A stretch of DNA of 64,000 nt from Microstegium vimineum (GCA_022036555.1 CM039134.1:6510818-6574817), one strand, 5' to 3'; shown: positions 10,737 through 23,632, counted from the stretch's first letter. Notes: generated by a model from the letters alone, not told the origin. Numbers and translations are program-made.

Positions 10737-12467
10737 GTGTCGATCAACTCCCAACTTCTCTTCCAGATGGAATCCACCGTCCCACCACTTCCATTCTCCA
10801 CCATCATTTGGTTCGGGAGTCTAGAGTTCATGTCCCTGGGCCACGGCCACGATATGGTTCTACTCTCCAAAGGTGGTATGGATAGCAGTAGCTTCGGTAT
10901 GCCGGGGCCAGGGAGAACCTCACGACAGTCCCACCACTCACGCCTTTCGCCCGTGACCAGGAGGAGGTGCGAACGACGCCGCCGCAGCCTTCGCCGCGCG
11001 GATGACATGACACCTGACGCCACTCCCCCGGTCTCAGCTGGTGACACAGTTCCTCCCTTCGGGAGCCTGTTTGACCCACGCTTGGGGGTCGGAGGAGGGC
11101 GCCTCGCCGAGCCTGACTTTGGCTTCGCCATACTACCATCTTGGAGGGTCGCCATGGCCTCTCCAACGCGCTCGGTCGTTCCACCACGCAACCTACTTCC
11201 GCATGGGCTCTACAACGACGCTAGACTCTTTTCTGCCTTCGTAGACTTGCGGATGCGGGCACAATACGGGTCCCCAGGGGACTTGCTACTTGCGACGATG
11301 AACCTCATCACCACCCCTCCACCGGGTGAGTGCCTGGAGTCGCGACGAGCCCCGATCCCCAGGTACTACACCTTGGGCACGATACGACAACGACTGGAGG
11401 AGGAGCGCAGGGGATCCTTCCCCAACTTTTACCAGAGCCGCCCCGATCCAGATTCCCCCGATGAGGATTACAATCCCACGCGGGAGTGCTTCCACCTTAA
11501 CAATCCGGTCGACTCCCAGGATGACACCACCGACGCCGCAGCTGCGGATGCAAGAGGAGGGGGCAACGCTACCCCGGCGCGAGACGTCGACCCCCCGATT
11601 CCAGACGAAGCCGATCCACCTTAGGACGCCCAGATCGCGCAAGTCCGAGAGCTGCTCGCCAAGCTCGAGGAGGAGGGCCTACGACTTCATTAGCTCGAGC
11701 ATGCCCTCGAGCGAGATCACGGGCGGCCACAGGGTGGAGGAGCCCGCGGCCGGGCTCGGGAAGTCCATCGATAGATCGTCAAGGAAGGAGCAAACGAGTG
11801 CCATGTCTACAACCATGCTAGTCAGAATGTCGTGGCAGCCGCAATGCTGCTCCGTGACATGCTGGCACCGTCGACGCCCCAAGCGCAACGCATTAGAGAT
11901 GAAATCCAGGGGCTCCTCCAAACCGCAGCCGTACAACAGGCGGAGAGCTCGGCCTCAAGGCGCAGAGGAGCTGCTTCCGAACGGCGGGACGTGCCCTCTT
12001 GTCAAGACCGAGAAGCATCTGTCCACCAAGACAAGGCCCCCCTAGGCCGAGCGGAGCGACAACCAGTTCGAGAACGCATCCTCGACAATCGACAACCGCG
12101 TGATGCGCGACACGACATCAACGACAACAAGCGACACCAATGCGGTGATGCGGAGGCCCGTGGTTACAGTGCTCACCGAGGTGGGCACTATGACAACGAT
12201 GATGATCGACGTCGATCCCCGGAACCACCAGGGCCACGAGTCTTCAGCAGGACGATCCGGCAGACCGCCTTGCCTAGTCGTTTCCGTCCACCCTCTAACC
12301 TGGTCAAGTACAACGGTGAGACCAAGCCAGAGCTCTGGCTTGCTGATTTTAGGTTAGCATGTCAGCTGGGAGGAGCCAACAACGACCACGTCATCATCCG
12401 ACAGCTCCCGCTCTTCCTCTCAGACACCGCTCGAGGGTGGCTTGAAGAACTCCCCCAGACTTGATCC
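10737..12467 (+). pseudogene. Element B gag, N-terminal and middle part
   Basis: One frame runs from 10737 with in-frame stops at about 11622 and 11691, then is open again from 11832. The N-terminal half is low-complexity and Arg/Ser/Pro-rich. The end contains LVKYNGETKPELWLADFRLA and LPLFLSDTARGWLEELP, the usual start of the retrotransposon gag core. The core then continues in another frame at 12461, so a small indel lies at about 12460. Confidence 0.75.
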
Positions 12468-13936
12468 ATAGCTGGCCCAAGCTGGTTAGGATCTTTGAGG
12501 GGAATTTCAAGGGAACCTACGTACGGCCCGGAAATTCCTGGGATCTCCGTAGTTGCAAGCAGAAGCCAGGGGAGCTCCTCCGCGAGTTCGCCCGACGGTT
12601 CTCCAAGCAACGTACCGAGCTGCCCCACATCTCCGACCACGACGTCATCATGGCGTTCGTCGCCGCGACGACCTGCAAGGAGTTGGTGCGGAAGCTGGGA
12701 CGAAACACCCCCAAGACCGCTAACGAGCTCATGGACATCGTCGCCAACTACGCAGCCGGCGAGGAAGCCGTTGGCGCGTTCTTCCATGAATCCCTAGACA
12801 AAGGGAAGGCCAAGGTGGACAAACCTGGCGGCTCAAATAATGGGCCCAGGAGGGACAACAACAAGAAAAAGAGGAAGAACCAGCCGGGTCGACGCGACGT
12901 CAAGACCGACAATCTTGTCGCTGTGGCTGACCGAAAGAAGCCTCGAGGTCCCCCGCCAGAGGGGGGCGTCTTCGATAAGATGCTGAAAGAGCCCTGCCCT
13001 TATCACAAGGGAACGACCAACCACAATCTCGAGGACTGTCGCATCCTCAAGAAGTACTTCGACTCTCTTGGCCTCAAGAAAGACGACAAGGAGGACCCAC
13101 AAGACAGGGGCGATGGCAAGAAAGAGGGTTTCCTCGAGATTTTCGACTGTTTCATGATCTACGGGGGACCCTGGACCCGACTCAGTGCGCGTCAGCGCAA
13201 GAGGGAACGTCGAGAGGTCTTCTCCGTTCGAGCCCAGGCCCCCCGATACCTCGACTGGTCTCACACGCCGATCACCTTCGATCAGGACGACCACCCCGAG
13301 CACGTCCCCAACGCAGGGGTCTACCCACTCGTCGTCGACCCGATCATAGTCAACACCCACCTCACCAAGGTACTGATGGATGAGGGAAGCAACCTCAACA
13401 TCATCTACGCCGAGACCCTCGACCTCCTAGGGATCCCAAGGACCATGCTCTTGCCCAGCGCGGGGGGATTCCACGGGATCGTCCCAGGAAAGAGGGCACT
13501 CCCGATCGGCCGCGTCAAGCTGCCTGTCTGCTTTGGTACCCCCTCGAACTTCAGGAGGGAAAACCTGACCTTTGACGTGGTCAGATTCCACAGCACCTAC
13601 CACGCCATCATCGGTCGACCTGGATACGCCAAATTCATGGCGATCCCGAACTACACCTATCTCAAGCTGAAAATGTCAGGGCCCAAGGGAGTCATCACCG
13701 TCGACACCTCCTACGAACACGCCTACGACTGCAACGTCAAGTGCGTGGAAAGCGTCGAGGCGGTCGAGGAATCGGCCATCCTCGCGGCCCTCGACGACTT
13801 CTCCAAGGAGGTCCCTGACCCTAAACGGTACGCCGGCAACTTCGAGCCCGCGGAGGACACCAAGACCATCCCGCTCGACCCCAGCCACGCGGATGGGAAG
13901 GTACTAACGATCAGCGCCTCCCTCGAGCCCAAATAG
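12461..13936 (+). pseudogene. Element B gag core, zinc-binding segment and protease
   Basis: The 491-codon open frame starts inside the gag core (FEGNFKGTYVRPGNSWDL). It continues through a Lys-rich linker and a Cys/His segment (CPYHKGTTNHNLEDC, near 12995) to an aspartic protease with LMDEGSNLNIIY (near 13373-13408). The active-site triad reads Asp-Glu-Gly where family members have Asp-Gly-Gly or Asp-Thr/Ser-Gly, so cleavage may be lost. The later stretch YHAIIGRPGYAKFMA is the expected second protease motif. The frame closes at TAG 13934-13936, just before the reverse transcriptase in the same frame. Confidence 0.85.
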
Positions 13937-13942
13937 GAAGCC

Positions 13943-15063
13943 GTGCTCGTCGACTTTCTCCGCGCAAATACTGACATGTTTGCGTGGAGTCTCTCGGATA
14001 TGTCGGGCATTCCGAGGGAAGTCGCCGAGCACTCCTTGGATATCCAAGCCGGATCCAAACCGGTGAAGCAACGGTTGCGCCGCTTCGACGAGGAGAAGCG
14101 CAGAATCATCGGGGAGGAGGTCGACAAGCTTTTGAAGGCCGGATTCATCAAGGAGGTTCATCATCCTGAGGGGTTAGCAAATCCTGTGCTTGTCAAGAAA
14201 AAGAATGGAAAGGATAGAATGTGCGTAGATTACACTAGTTTAAATAAAACATGTCCTAAGGTTCCTTTTCCATTACCACGTATTGATCAAATAGTTGATT
14301 CCACTGCGGGATGTGAAACTCTTTGTTTTCTCGATGCATATTCTGGCTATCACCAAATAAAGATGAAGGAGTCCGATCAGCTCGCGACTTCCTTCATCAC
14401 CCCCTTTGGCATGTTTTGCTACCTCGCGATGCCATTTGGTTTGCGAAACGCCAGGGCCACATACCAACGATGCATGCTCCATGTCTTTGGACAACATATA
14501 GGGCCACCGTCGAGGCATATGTCAATGACATCGTGGTCAAATCCAAAAAGGTCGGAAACCTGGTTGGGGACCTTGAAATCGCATTCGGGTGCCTCATGGC
14601 AAATCATATAAAGCTAAATCCTGAGAAGTGTGTCTTCGGGGTCCCTCGAGGCATGCTCCTAGGGTATATAGTCTACCAGCGCGGGATCAAAGCCAACCCT
14701 GAGAAGGTAGCTGCGATCACTAGGATGGGCCCGACCAAGGATCTTAAGGCCGTACAAAGGGTCACAGGGTGCCTTGCTGCCATCAACCGGTTCATCTCGC
14801 GGCTCGGGGAGAAAGCACTTCCCCTTTATCGCCTCCTTAAGAAAACAAAGCACTTCACATGGACCGTCGAGGCCGAGGAGTCGCTCTCCAAACTCAAAGC
14901 CTTGCTCACACTCGCCACCTATCTTGGTGCCCCCAAACCCAGCCGAGCCCCTCTTGCTCTATGTTGCTGCAACTACCCAGGTAGTCAGCGCGGCTATAGT
15001 AGTCGAGAGGATAGAGGAGGGACACACCCTGCTGGTTCAGAGGTCCGTCTACTTTGTAAGTGA
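13943..15063 (+). pseudogene. Element B reverse transcriptase, broken and with altered active site
   Basis: The first part (13943-14505) holds NTDMFAWSLSDMSGIP, RMCVDYTSLNKTCPK and LDAYSGYHQIKM in order, as in gypsy reverse transcriptases. At about 14505 the frame changes and the palm continues with EAYVNDIVVKSKK at 14515-14550. The first active-site Asp of YVDD is Asn (codon AAT at 14524-14526). LNPEKCVFG and the connection domain follow. Asp-Asp at this site is required for polymerisation, so the copy would be inactive even with the frame mended. Confidence 0.85.
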
Positions 15064-16009
15064 GGTGCTCTCAGAAACCAAAGTGAGATACCCCCACATT
15101 CAGAAGCTGTTATACGCCGTCATCCTCACTCGGCGAAAGCTCCAGCACTATTTCCTGGGCCAACCGGTAACTGTGGTCTCGTCTTTCCCTCTCGGGGAGA
15201 TAATCCAAAACCGGGAGACATCAGGAAGAATCGCCAAGTGGTCGGTCGAGCTCATGGGGGAGGCTCTCTCCTATGCCTCTCGGAAGGCCATCAAGTCTCA
15301 GATATTGGCAGATTTCATTGCAGAATGTACCGACACCCATCTACCCCCGGCACAGGTTCAGGCCGAACTGTGGACCATGTACTTCGACCGATCGTTGATG
15401 AAGACGGGAGCGGGCGCTGGATTGCTCTTCGTATCTCCCTCTAGAGTTCACATGCGCTACATCATCCGCTTCCACTTCGCCGCCTCCAACAACGTAGCCG
15501 AGTATGAGGCCCTCGCCAACGGTCTACACATCGCCATCAAGCTCGGGGTTCGACGCCTCGACGTTCGAGGGGACTCGCAGCTGGTGATTGATGAGGTGAT
15601 GAAAGCCTCAAGCTGCTACGACCATAAGATGGAAGCCTACTGCAAAGAGGTTCAAAAGCTCGAGGACAAATTCCATGGCCTCGAGCTCAATCACATCGCC
15701 CGCTGGTACAACGAAGCCGCTGATGAGCTAGCCAAAATCGCGTCCACTCGAGGCACGGTTCCTCCTGATGTCTTCTCTAGGGATCTTCACAGGCCATCTG
15801 TTGATCTAGGCTCGGGGGCTCTCGCCCTCGAGCAAGGGATCGACCCCTCCCCCTCGACAGATCCCCCCTCGAACGGGGATGAAGTCATGGAGATCGACGG
15901 AACGATCGCGACCCAAACCCCCTCGATGGACTGGCGCACGCCCTACCTCGAGTATCTGATACGAGGCGAGCTCCCAGAGGACCGCACCGAAGCCCGACGC
16001 ATATCCTGA
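14950..16009 (+). pseudogene. Element B RNase H region (two RNase H-like parts)
   Basis: The open frame 14774-16009 contains the RT-linked RNase H (LLLYVAATTQVVSAA, then KVRYPHIQKLLYAVIL and LQHYFLG). A second RNase H-like fold follows from about 15360, with MYFDRSLMKTGAGAGLLFVS, NNVAEYEALANGL, RGDSQLVID and YNEAADELAK. Two successive RNase H-like parts are a known feature of the Tat lineage. The frame ends at TGA 16007-16009, in frame with the integrase that follows. Confidence 0.8.
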
Positions 16010-16027
16010 TGCGCCAAAACCTACGTA

Positions 16028-17172
16028 TTGTACGGGGATGGCCGTGAGCTGTATCGACGCAACCCTACTGGTATACTTCAAAGATGCCTCACCGTCGAGG
16101 AGGAGAGGGCACTGCTAAAGGACTTACACTCGGGGGCTTGTGGCCACCACGCGGCGCCAAGGACTCTAGTAGGGAACGCCTTTCGACAAGGCTTCTACTG
16201 GCCGACAGCTGTCGCCGATGCTACCAAACTCGTTTGATCTTGCAAGGGATGCCAGTTCTACGCCAGACAAACCCACCTCCCGGCCCAAGCCCTTCAGATG
16301 ATACCCATAACTTGGTCGTTTGCTGTATGGGGACTCGACATGGTCAGCTCCTTAAAGAAAGCAAAAGGTGGCCACACCCACCTCCTCGTGTCCATAGACA
16401 GGTTCTCGAAATGGATCGAGGCTCGACCCATCACCAACATTCAATCCCGACAAGCCGTATTGTTCTTCACACACATCATCCATCGCTTTGGGGTCCCCAA
16501 CGTCATCATCACTGACAACGGCACGCAGTTCACCGGCCAAAAGTTCTTGGACTTCTGTGACCACCACAACATCAGGTTGAACTGGTCTGCAGTTGCCCAC
16601 CCTCGAACTAACGGCCAGGTCGAGCGCACCAATGACATGGTTTTGCAGGGTCTCAAGCCAAGGATTTTCGACCGACTAAACAAACACGACAAGAGATGGG
16701 TCGATGAGTTACCCTCTGTCCTGTGGAGCCTCAGAACGACACCAAGTCGAGCTACAGGGTTCTCCCCGTTCTTCTTGGTCTATGGGTCCGAGGCCGTCCT
16801 CCCCACCGATCTCGAGTACGGGTCCCCCGATTAAAAGCCTACAATGAGCAAGCCAACGCAGCAGCTCGAGAGGACTCCCTCGACCAGCTCGAGGAAGCCC
16901 GAGACATGGCCCTCTTCAAATCGGCAAGGTACCAACAGACGCTCCGACGCTACCACGACAAGCACGTACGCAAAAGGGACCTCGACGTTGGCGACCTTGT
17001 ACTGCGCCGCCGACAAAGCAGCAAGGGGCGTCACAAGCTAACGCCACCTTGGGAAGGACTGTTCATCGTGGCAGAGGTTCTAAAGCCAGGGACTTACAGG
17101 CTGAAGAACAGCAAGGGCGAGATCTACACCAACGCGTGGAACATCGAACAGCTACGTCGCTTTTACCCTTAG
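16028..17172 (+). pseudogene. Element B integrase, broken
   Basis: The N-terminal zinc-binding part (HSGACGHHAAPRTL, about 16130) is cut by a stop at 16235. The catalytic core (16298-16834) keeps the DDE residues: GLDMVSS, ITDNGTQF and the Glu in RTNGQVERTN. A frame change at about 16830 leads to the C-terminal part (YHDKHVRKRDLDVGDLVLRR, ending at 17172). Integrase joins element DNA to the chromosome. Stops and frame changes prevent a whole protein here. It is the last plus-strand gene before the antisense region. Confidence 0.85.
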
Positions 17173-17738
17173 GCCTCAGGGCTCTGTACTTATATTCATG
17201 TCTCGAATGAATAAGATAAAAAGTCTTCTGATAATCGAGCTACCCGTAATGTACTTTTCTTTATCATGAAGCACAAGGTAGCCTCGACTGTATTTTCATA
17301 AACACGAGCCTCCCTCAGGGGCTACAAAGGGGGGAACCCCCTCGAGTCCCCAGAAAAATCACTCAGTTTTTTTAAATGAGCTTGATGTCACTCAACTCCT
17401 CCACTCTACCTAGAACTCACGTCTCGTTTAAGAATAAAACAACTCATGCCGGCAAAGGGGCTAGGGACGGGTCGAGCCAAAAACAATCACCTACGCCTCA
17501 AGGCTACGGTTACTTTCACTCGACTCCCCCCCCTCGAGGCCCATGGGTTCGTTAACAGCTTAAATGAAGACAAGTAAGCGCAGCTAAGAGGAAGAAACTC
17601 GAGCTGAACAAAAAACTAAGTCGATAACTTTATAAAACATCCAAATGTTTTAAAGCCCCTCGGGCCACGATCAAACACAAAATGTTCTAATCTACCTCAT
17701 TACATGGACCTTTTTTGTCCAGATTTGGCTCACAGGCC
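17173..17738. other. Spacer between integrase and antisense gene of element B
   Basis: No coding region is seen. The stretch is rich in CTCGA words and separates two convergent genes, so it should hold the poly(A) signals for the antisense transcript. AATAAG appears at 17210 on the plus strand. Confidence 0.5.
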
Positions 17739-20700
17739 TCAACTACTCCCATCGCCATCGCCGTCCGTCGGGGGAAGCACCTCAGGCTCGAAGAGCTTCG
17801 CCAACTCACCACCAGGCAGCTCTGCGGCGTCGATCAGCTCATGGCATCTCGCCATGTTCTCTTCGTCATTCAGTGCTGGGTCGACGACAAAGCCGCGAGC
17901 GACGACATTGAGGTCGTAGGTGTAGCCCGAGCGGACGACCGCGAGTGCCCGCTTCACGCCTATGTGAAGAGCAACACGGACCTGCTCCGTCACTTCACGA
18001 GTCATGGCAGAGAAGCGGTGCACGAGGGAGTCTCCGCGCACGTCGCCCGCAACCGGCAGCTTCGGCTCGACCCCCATGCCATCGCAGAAGGTGGAGATGG
18101 CGTCCTCGAGCCTCTTGTTCAGGGCCGCCTCGGCCCAGTGGAGGCTCTGGAGACTAGTCAGATCCTCATGGGCTCGGGCCCTGTCTTCCTCGAGGACTGT
18201 CGGAACAAACAGAGAACTCCGTCAAAATCAAAAAACATGGGAAGGGTCGAGACCAAGCAAGCTCAGTAATGTTTCTAAAAAACTCACCTTAGGCGTGCGT
18301 TTCCAGGGTGACGTGGGCCTGCTCAACCTCTTGCAATTGGCGGCCGACGTCGACCAGGACCACAGCTTGGTCACTCTTCTCACCCCGGAGCTCCTCGATA
18401 AGCTTACCGGTGCCATCAAGGGCCCTCGTCTTGGCAGCCACATCCCCCTCCAGAGTAGCGATCCGGGTCCGAGCCTTCTGCTCCGCGACGTTCAGCGTAT
18501 CGCGGTCACGGGAGACAGTGTCGATGTCCGACTGGAGCTCCCGGACCTGCTCCTCAAGAGAGGCGCGGTCGGTAGCCGCCTGCGCCAGATTGCCCTCAAG
18601 CAGCCGGGCACGCTCTGTCGCCTGAGCCAGCTCCTCCCTCAACTTGGTGGCCTCCTCTTCAGCCTTACGCTGGGCCTCCCGGGCGATGTCCCGTTCCTGC
18701 CCAGCCTCGGCAACCTCCTTGAGGGCGGCTCCAGCCCTCGACCGTGCCTAGGAGGCCTCCTCCTGAGCGGCCTTGGCCCCCCCTGCGCGGTGGCCACCTC
18801 GCCCCTCGCCTGGGTGGCCTCGACTTCCGCCTTCTCCAGCGATGCGCGGAGGATGGGGAGTTGGCTCCACTGCTCCCGCGACTGAAGGATGAATTGGGAC
18901 TTGTCATGCGACCTCTCCCTCAGCGCCTACCAAGGATAAAAGGGAAGGTCACAACAAAGGATAGCAAAACAACCGAGATAAATCAGAGAGAAAGGACGAA
19001 GCTCACCATCATCCCCTTGAACATATCTTCGTAAGCAACCCCCACCGCCACGCGTGTCACGTGGTCAAGCCACGCCCAGAACTCCTCCAAGTGCTCCCAC
19101 TCCCCGAGCTCGGTTTGATCGTCGAGCTCAAAGAAGGTGCGCCCTGGATCTCGGGGGTCGGGCAGCTTGAGCACCTCGTGCACCCAGAGATCGCTGCTAT
19201 GGTCGACCCTCCCCCTTACCTCCTGCATGATGGCTTGACCCATTTCGAGGGTGCCTCCGTGGGCCATCACCCACTCTGCTAGGTTGGGGAAGTAGGTCGC
19301 CCCCTCGGGCCAGGCAATCCTGGCCTCGAAGCGATCTTGCAGGGCCGCCATCGACCCCTCCGGGTCGTCGCTTCTGGGAGGAGGTCCCCACCGTGGGAAT
19401 AACCCTGGGCGGTAGAGGAAATGCATGTTAGCATCCAGGGTGGTGGCCTCACCACAGTCCGGTAGCCCATCCCCTCCCTCCACCTCGACTGAGCCAGGGG
19501 GCGGAGCACCTCGAGATGACGATTGCCCGACCTCAAGATGAGGCCGAGCTGACGCCTCGGACATAACCGCGTCCGGCGCGCCGCTCCCTTGCATCGCCAC
19601 AGCAGTTCCCTCCGGCTCCGGCCGGGGGGCCGTCACCGCCATCATCTCCGCCATCGTCGCCCTCTTCATCGCGGGTGTCGCCCGAGCTCCTTGGACCGTC
19701 CCTCCTCCTCGGCCGGCTGATGGCCCTCCTCGGCAGGCTGGTGGGGCGATGCCAAGGCCCCTCGATGGGGGTCTCTACCAATGGCGGCACCTCCAGCGCA
19801 GCGCCAACTGCTCCCCCGCCCGACGAAGAGGCTGGGGCGCCACGAGGGGTAGGGTCGTGGCGCGACCCTCCTCCTCGGACAACGCTGACTGTGGGGAAGG
19901 AGGGCTCGGCCGCGCATCTCCCTCTTGCCACGCCTTCTCCTCGTGCTCAAGCCGCTGGCGCGCCTCCAGCGTCACGAGGCACTCGGGCCACCGTGACGGC
20001 ACCGGCTGCTCCGACGTCTCCTCTTCACCGGTGGCGGTCAGGTCGACCACCTCCACCTCTATAGAGGTTTGGGGCTTGACCCCCTCCACCACGGTCGCCG
20101 CTGATGCCGGCCCCGCGCCTTCCGAGGCCGCCGGCGCGCCCTCCTCCGACGGGGTAGTGAGCACAGCCTCGCCCACTTGTCCAGTAGACCCAGTCGACGC
20201 GGCGGACCGACCCGCCTCTTCCGCCGCCCGAGCTCGCTCCGCGGCCGACTGCGCCTGCCCACGCTCCATCGCCTCCCACACCCTGGCCGCCCACTCCACA
20301 CCTAGGGCAAGGGTCGAGGGGGACGGGGCAGCAGGGCCGGCTCCGGCCACCATCCTAGCTGTAGCCTCCACCCTCAGCTTCTTGGCCGGGGTGGGGGACA
20401 CGTCCTCCAACGAGCGCTTCACCCTGAAAAAGGAACGCATACGCGACGGTAAGCGCAAATTGTAACCAACGCAAAGGAAATTCGAGACCAAAAGGAAAGG
20501 AACTTACCCCAGCGGAATCAAGGGGGCCCGACCAGCAGGCCTCGAGCCGCTCGGGGGCTTCTGAGCGGCACCACGGGAGCCACTTCTCCCTCCAGTGCTG
20601 GCTACAGCGGATGCTGATGGTGCTCCCGGCGCCATGGCCTTGGCGGGGGTCAACGACGTCCTCGTCGCCGTCGTCCTAGTCTCCTCCTGGGTCGACGGGC

Positions 20701-22303
20701 CCGAGGCCCGTGCTCTCGACCGAGTAGGCACCAGCGGCGTGCTCGACCGACCCCTCGACGGGGACTGCGACGAATGACTACGCGTCCGTCGCGCCACTTC
20801 ACCCTGAGAAGCCGCGGGGCGCTCATCCCCCGACTCGATCCTGGCGGTCGGGGCCGACCTCGACATCGACCCCGTCTCCCCTCTGCTACCAGCGGTCGCC
20901 CCTTGTCGCTCGGGCGCCGTTCTTTCTTCCTCGAGCCCTTGGTGCGGCTCGACCTGCCCCTCCTCCTGCTGCTCCGGCTCCTCTTCCTGCACAAAGACAA
21001 TACCTGTCAGGTCCAAAGTGATGGTCACAACCCGATACCACTACACCATGCCGCTATTCTTAATAACCTCGCCACTACTCGTCTCCTCATCCTCATCTTC
21101 CTCCGAGGGAGACTCCTCTTTCTCAATTTTCTCAACCGCGTTGGTCACGCTCCATTTTCTCAGCCTTCCTTTGCCGGGACCGGCGTTGGTCACGCTCCAT
21201 TTTCTCAAGGGCTTTTTTGCCCCTATCCCTCTTGGCCATGTCCTTGTCCTTTTTGGCATGCTCGGCTTGAAAGTGTCTCACCTGGGACTCATTCCGCTCC
21301 TCCTTCACCGGTGGCAGCGACCTCCGATGAACGATGTTCCCCTAAGGAACACGATGCGTGGTTAGGAGACAGGCGAAAGAGACAAACAAGACAAAAAAGA
21401 GGGCATTAATAGAAGAGGGGATGTCGTACCAACTGGACATGGCCCTCGTCCGACACCATGGGGATGAGAGCGACCTGCTCCTCCTCGAATGCGCCGGCGA
21501 AGGAGGAGCGCACTCGACGGGCAATCCTCTCGAGGGGCAGCTCGTCCCCCACGAGCCGGCATCTCGTGAGATCCACCCCCGCGCACATCTCGTCGAGACA
21601 CAGCGGGCGAGCCATCAGCGGCACGACTCGCCGCTGATGAAAAGTCGACGCCACGATGGCCGCCGTAAGCACCTCCCGCCTTAGACGGGCGATCACGTCG
21701 AGCAGATGCTCGAGGCGACTCTGGTGCTTCTTTGGGACGCCGTGCTTCCAGTGGAAAGGCTTCGAGTCGATGGTCCTCCCGGTGTAAGGGGGGAACAGAC
21801 CATCGTCATTCCTCAAGTAGAACCATCCGGAGTGCCACCCCGAGTGGCTCGACTTGATCTTCGCCTGGATCCAGTCGTCCGGCCTCTTGAGGGCGATGCT
21901 GCAGCACCCCGCCTTGACCATCTTCCGATAGCCGGTCTCGGCCGGAGCATGGAACAGGCCCACCTCGAACAGGTGGAGCCATAGGTCCCAATGGGGTTCC
22001 GTCCTCAGGTACCCTTCACACACGGCAGTGAAGACCGCCGCGTGGGAGACGCCGTTGGGGGAGAGGTGTTGGAGCTCGACGCCGTAATGGAAGAGGATCC
22101 CCCGTAAGAGACGGTTGGGGGGATCCTAGCCCCGCCCAGTGGAAAGCCTCGAAGCTAACCACGTAACCTTCCGGTGGGTTGGGCTGGCGGTCCGTCCTCG
22201 GCGGGACCATCCACTCTGACCGGTCCGCCGAGGTGACGGGCCAAAGAAGGCCACTCTCCACCAAGTCCCCAAGCCGCTCTACGAGAAAGGTGTAGTTCGG
22301 CAT
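17739..22303 (-). pseudogene. Element B antisense gene: Transposase_28-like domain plus coiled coil
   Basis: Minus-strand ATG at 22303 opens with MPNYTFLVERLGDLVESGLL. A frame change near 22130 leads to CEGYLRTEPHWDLWLHLFEV and WHSGWFYLRNDD, which resemble the N-terminal domain of grass proteins annotated as 'putative gypsy type transposon' (Transposase_28 family, from memory). A low-complexity middle follows. At 18289-18642 there is a long heptad-rich coiled coil, and a C-terminal part ends at 17739. Canonical splice sites fit introns near 20430-20507, 18931-19007 and 18192-18282, so the gene appears spliced. A TATA box lies about 175 bp upstream of the ATG. The function is unknown; a regulatory or particle-associated role is only a guess. 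Confidence 0.7.
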
Positions 22304-22474
22304 GACGGCGGGAAAGCAGATGCGCTCGGAGGCAGGGGTTGAAGGTGCTTCCCCATCTTTCCTCTCCTTACTCGCGCGCGCAGAGATCGGGCTCAGAGTG
22401 CGACGAAGGCGATGGCGAGAGGAAGAAGGCTAGGAAGGCAATGGCAAGCGCGAGGAAGCCAAGCCCCTACCCCC

Positions 22475-22486
22475 GTATTTATAACC
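22475..22486 (-). promoter_or_regulatory. TATA box for element B antisense gene
   Basis: The minus strand reads GGTTATAAATAC, about 175 bp upstream of the ATG at 22303. Spacing fits a core promoter with a 5' leader of about 140 bases. Element C has the same layout, which strengthens the call. Confidence 0.6.
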
Positions 22487-23584
22487 GGAAGCGCAACAGG
22501 GAGATCCATCGAAAAGGCAGGTAAATCCCCACATTAAATGCACCCACCTAACACCCCCTAAGGATCCATAGGATAAGCTACACCTGTCACATCATCGGAC
22601 TCCTCGCCGCACTCCACGCCTGCTATGTACGGATGCAGTCGAACGGACATCTCCTGAAAAGGCGCGTCAATGGCAGGCGGCGGGCAATGATGGGTGTTAT
22701 CTTCGGAGGTAAGCAACGGACGTCGACCCGTCCGTCAAAATCTCGGGGGTGGATGGCTGGCCCAGCGGTCACGGGTTCGACAGCCACCCTCGAACGGTCC
22801 TTCCCAGGGAAGTAAAACGGACTCCGGTCCACCCCCAAATCTCGAGGAGGCGAAGGCTGGCCCTTGAACAGGGTTCGACAGCCGCCCTCGAGTACCCGAG
22901 CCAGGGATGACCCAGGGGGAGCCAGCACGAGGCCCAACTCGAGAACGAACTCTCGAGACCCCCCCGGAACATATCCGAGGCAAAACCCGGGAATACCTAA
23001 GGACCCCTACGACGGGAGGCATCGAGCCACCAACTCTCATCGAACAGAGTTGGCACCTAGGTAACCCACGTGGTTTCGCTTAATGAGGACGCCTCAGGGC
23101 TTCTGTCGACCCATATCGAATGGGGCACGAGTTCTCACTTGGATCTCCCCGTTACCAGCTCACAGAGGACTTCGAGGCTCGTCCAAACGAGGATAGAACG
23201 ATGCTCTTCACCCCACAATCCGAGCGCAAGGATCCGTGGGAAGGATGCTAAGAGGTAGCAACGCTCCAACCGCACAGGGCTCAAGGGCTCGACTACGCAC
23301 GACCCCCCTCGACGAAAGAGGGTCGAAAACACTCGGGAGCTTGATGGCTAGAGCTGACCCCTCGATAGGGCGCTACAACTCCAGTTAATACCAATCCCCC
23401 TCGATAAGACACAAATCAAAGCCCCCAGAGGAACTCTTAATCACTCCTCTGGGGCCTCGGGGGCTACCCCCGCGGGGGACGCTCGCGCGCCCCCCACGGT
23501 GAGATAACCTAGCGAAACCCTGCGCCTCGAGATTAGGTACTTCAACTCCACTTCATGTTAACAAACCCCACAGATCATCGGCAA
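22487..23584. other. Non-coding internal region before element B 3' LTR
   Basis: No coherent gene is seen. The region is GC-rich with many CTCGA words, and part of it should be the promoter upstream sequence of the antisense gene. Short open frames here have no motif. Confidence 0.5.
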
Positions 23585-23623
23585 GAGCCTCTATACGGAT
23601 TCACCTTATCCGCATAGAGGCTC
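23585..23623. repeat. Stem-loop next to the purine tract of element B
   Basis: Arms GAGCCTCTATACGGAT (23585-23600) and ATCCGCATAGAGGCTC (23608-23623) pair over 16 positions with one mismatch around a 7-base loop. The right arm runs into the purine-rich tract just before the 3' LTR. Confidence 0.8.
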
Positions 23624-23632
23624 GGGGGCTAC
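23617..23632 (+). other. Polypurine tract of element B
   Basis: GAGGCTCGGGGGCTAC lies directly before TGTCGGG of the 3' LTR, where plus-strand DNA synthesis is primed. It is not a pure purine run. Confidence 0.55.
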
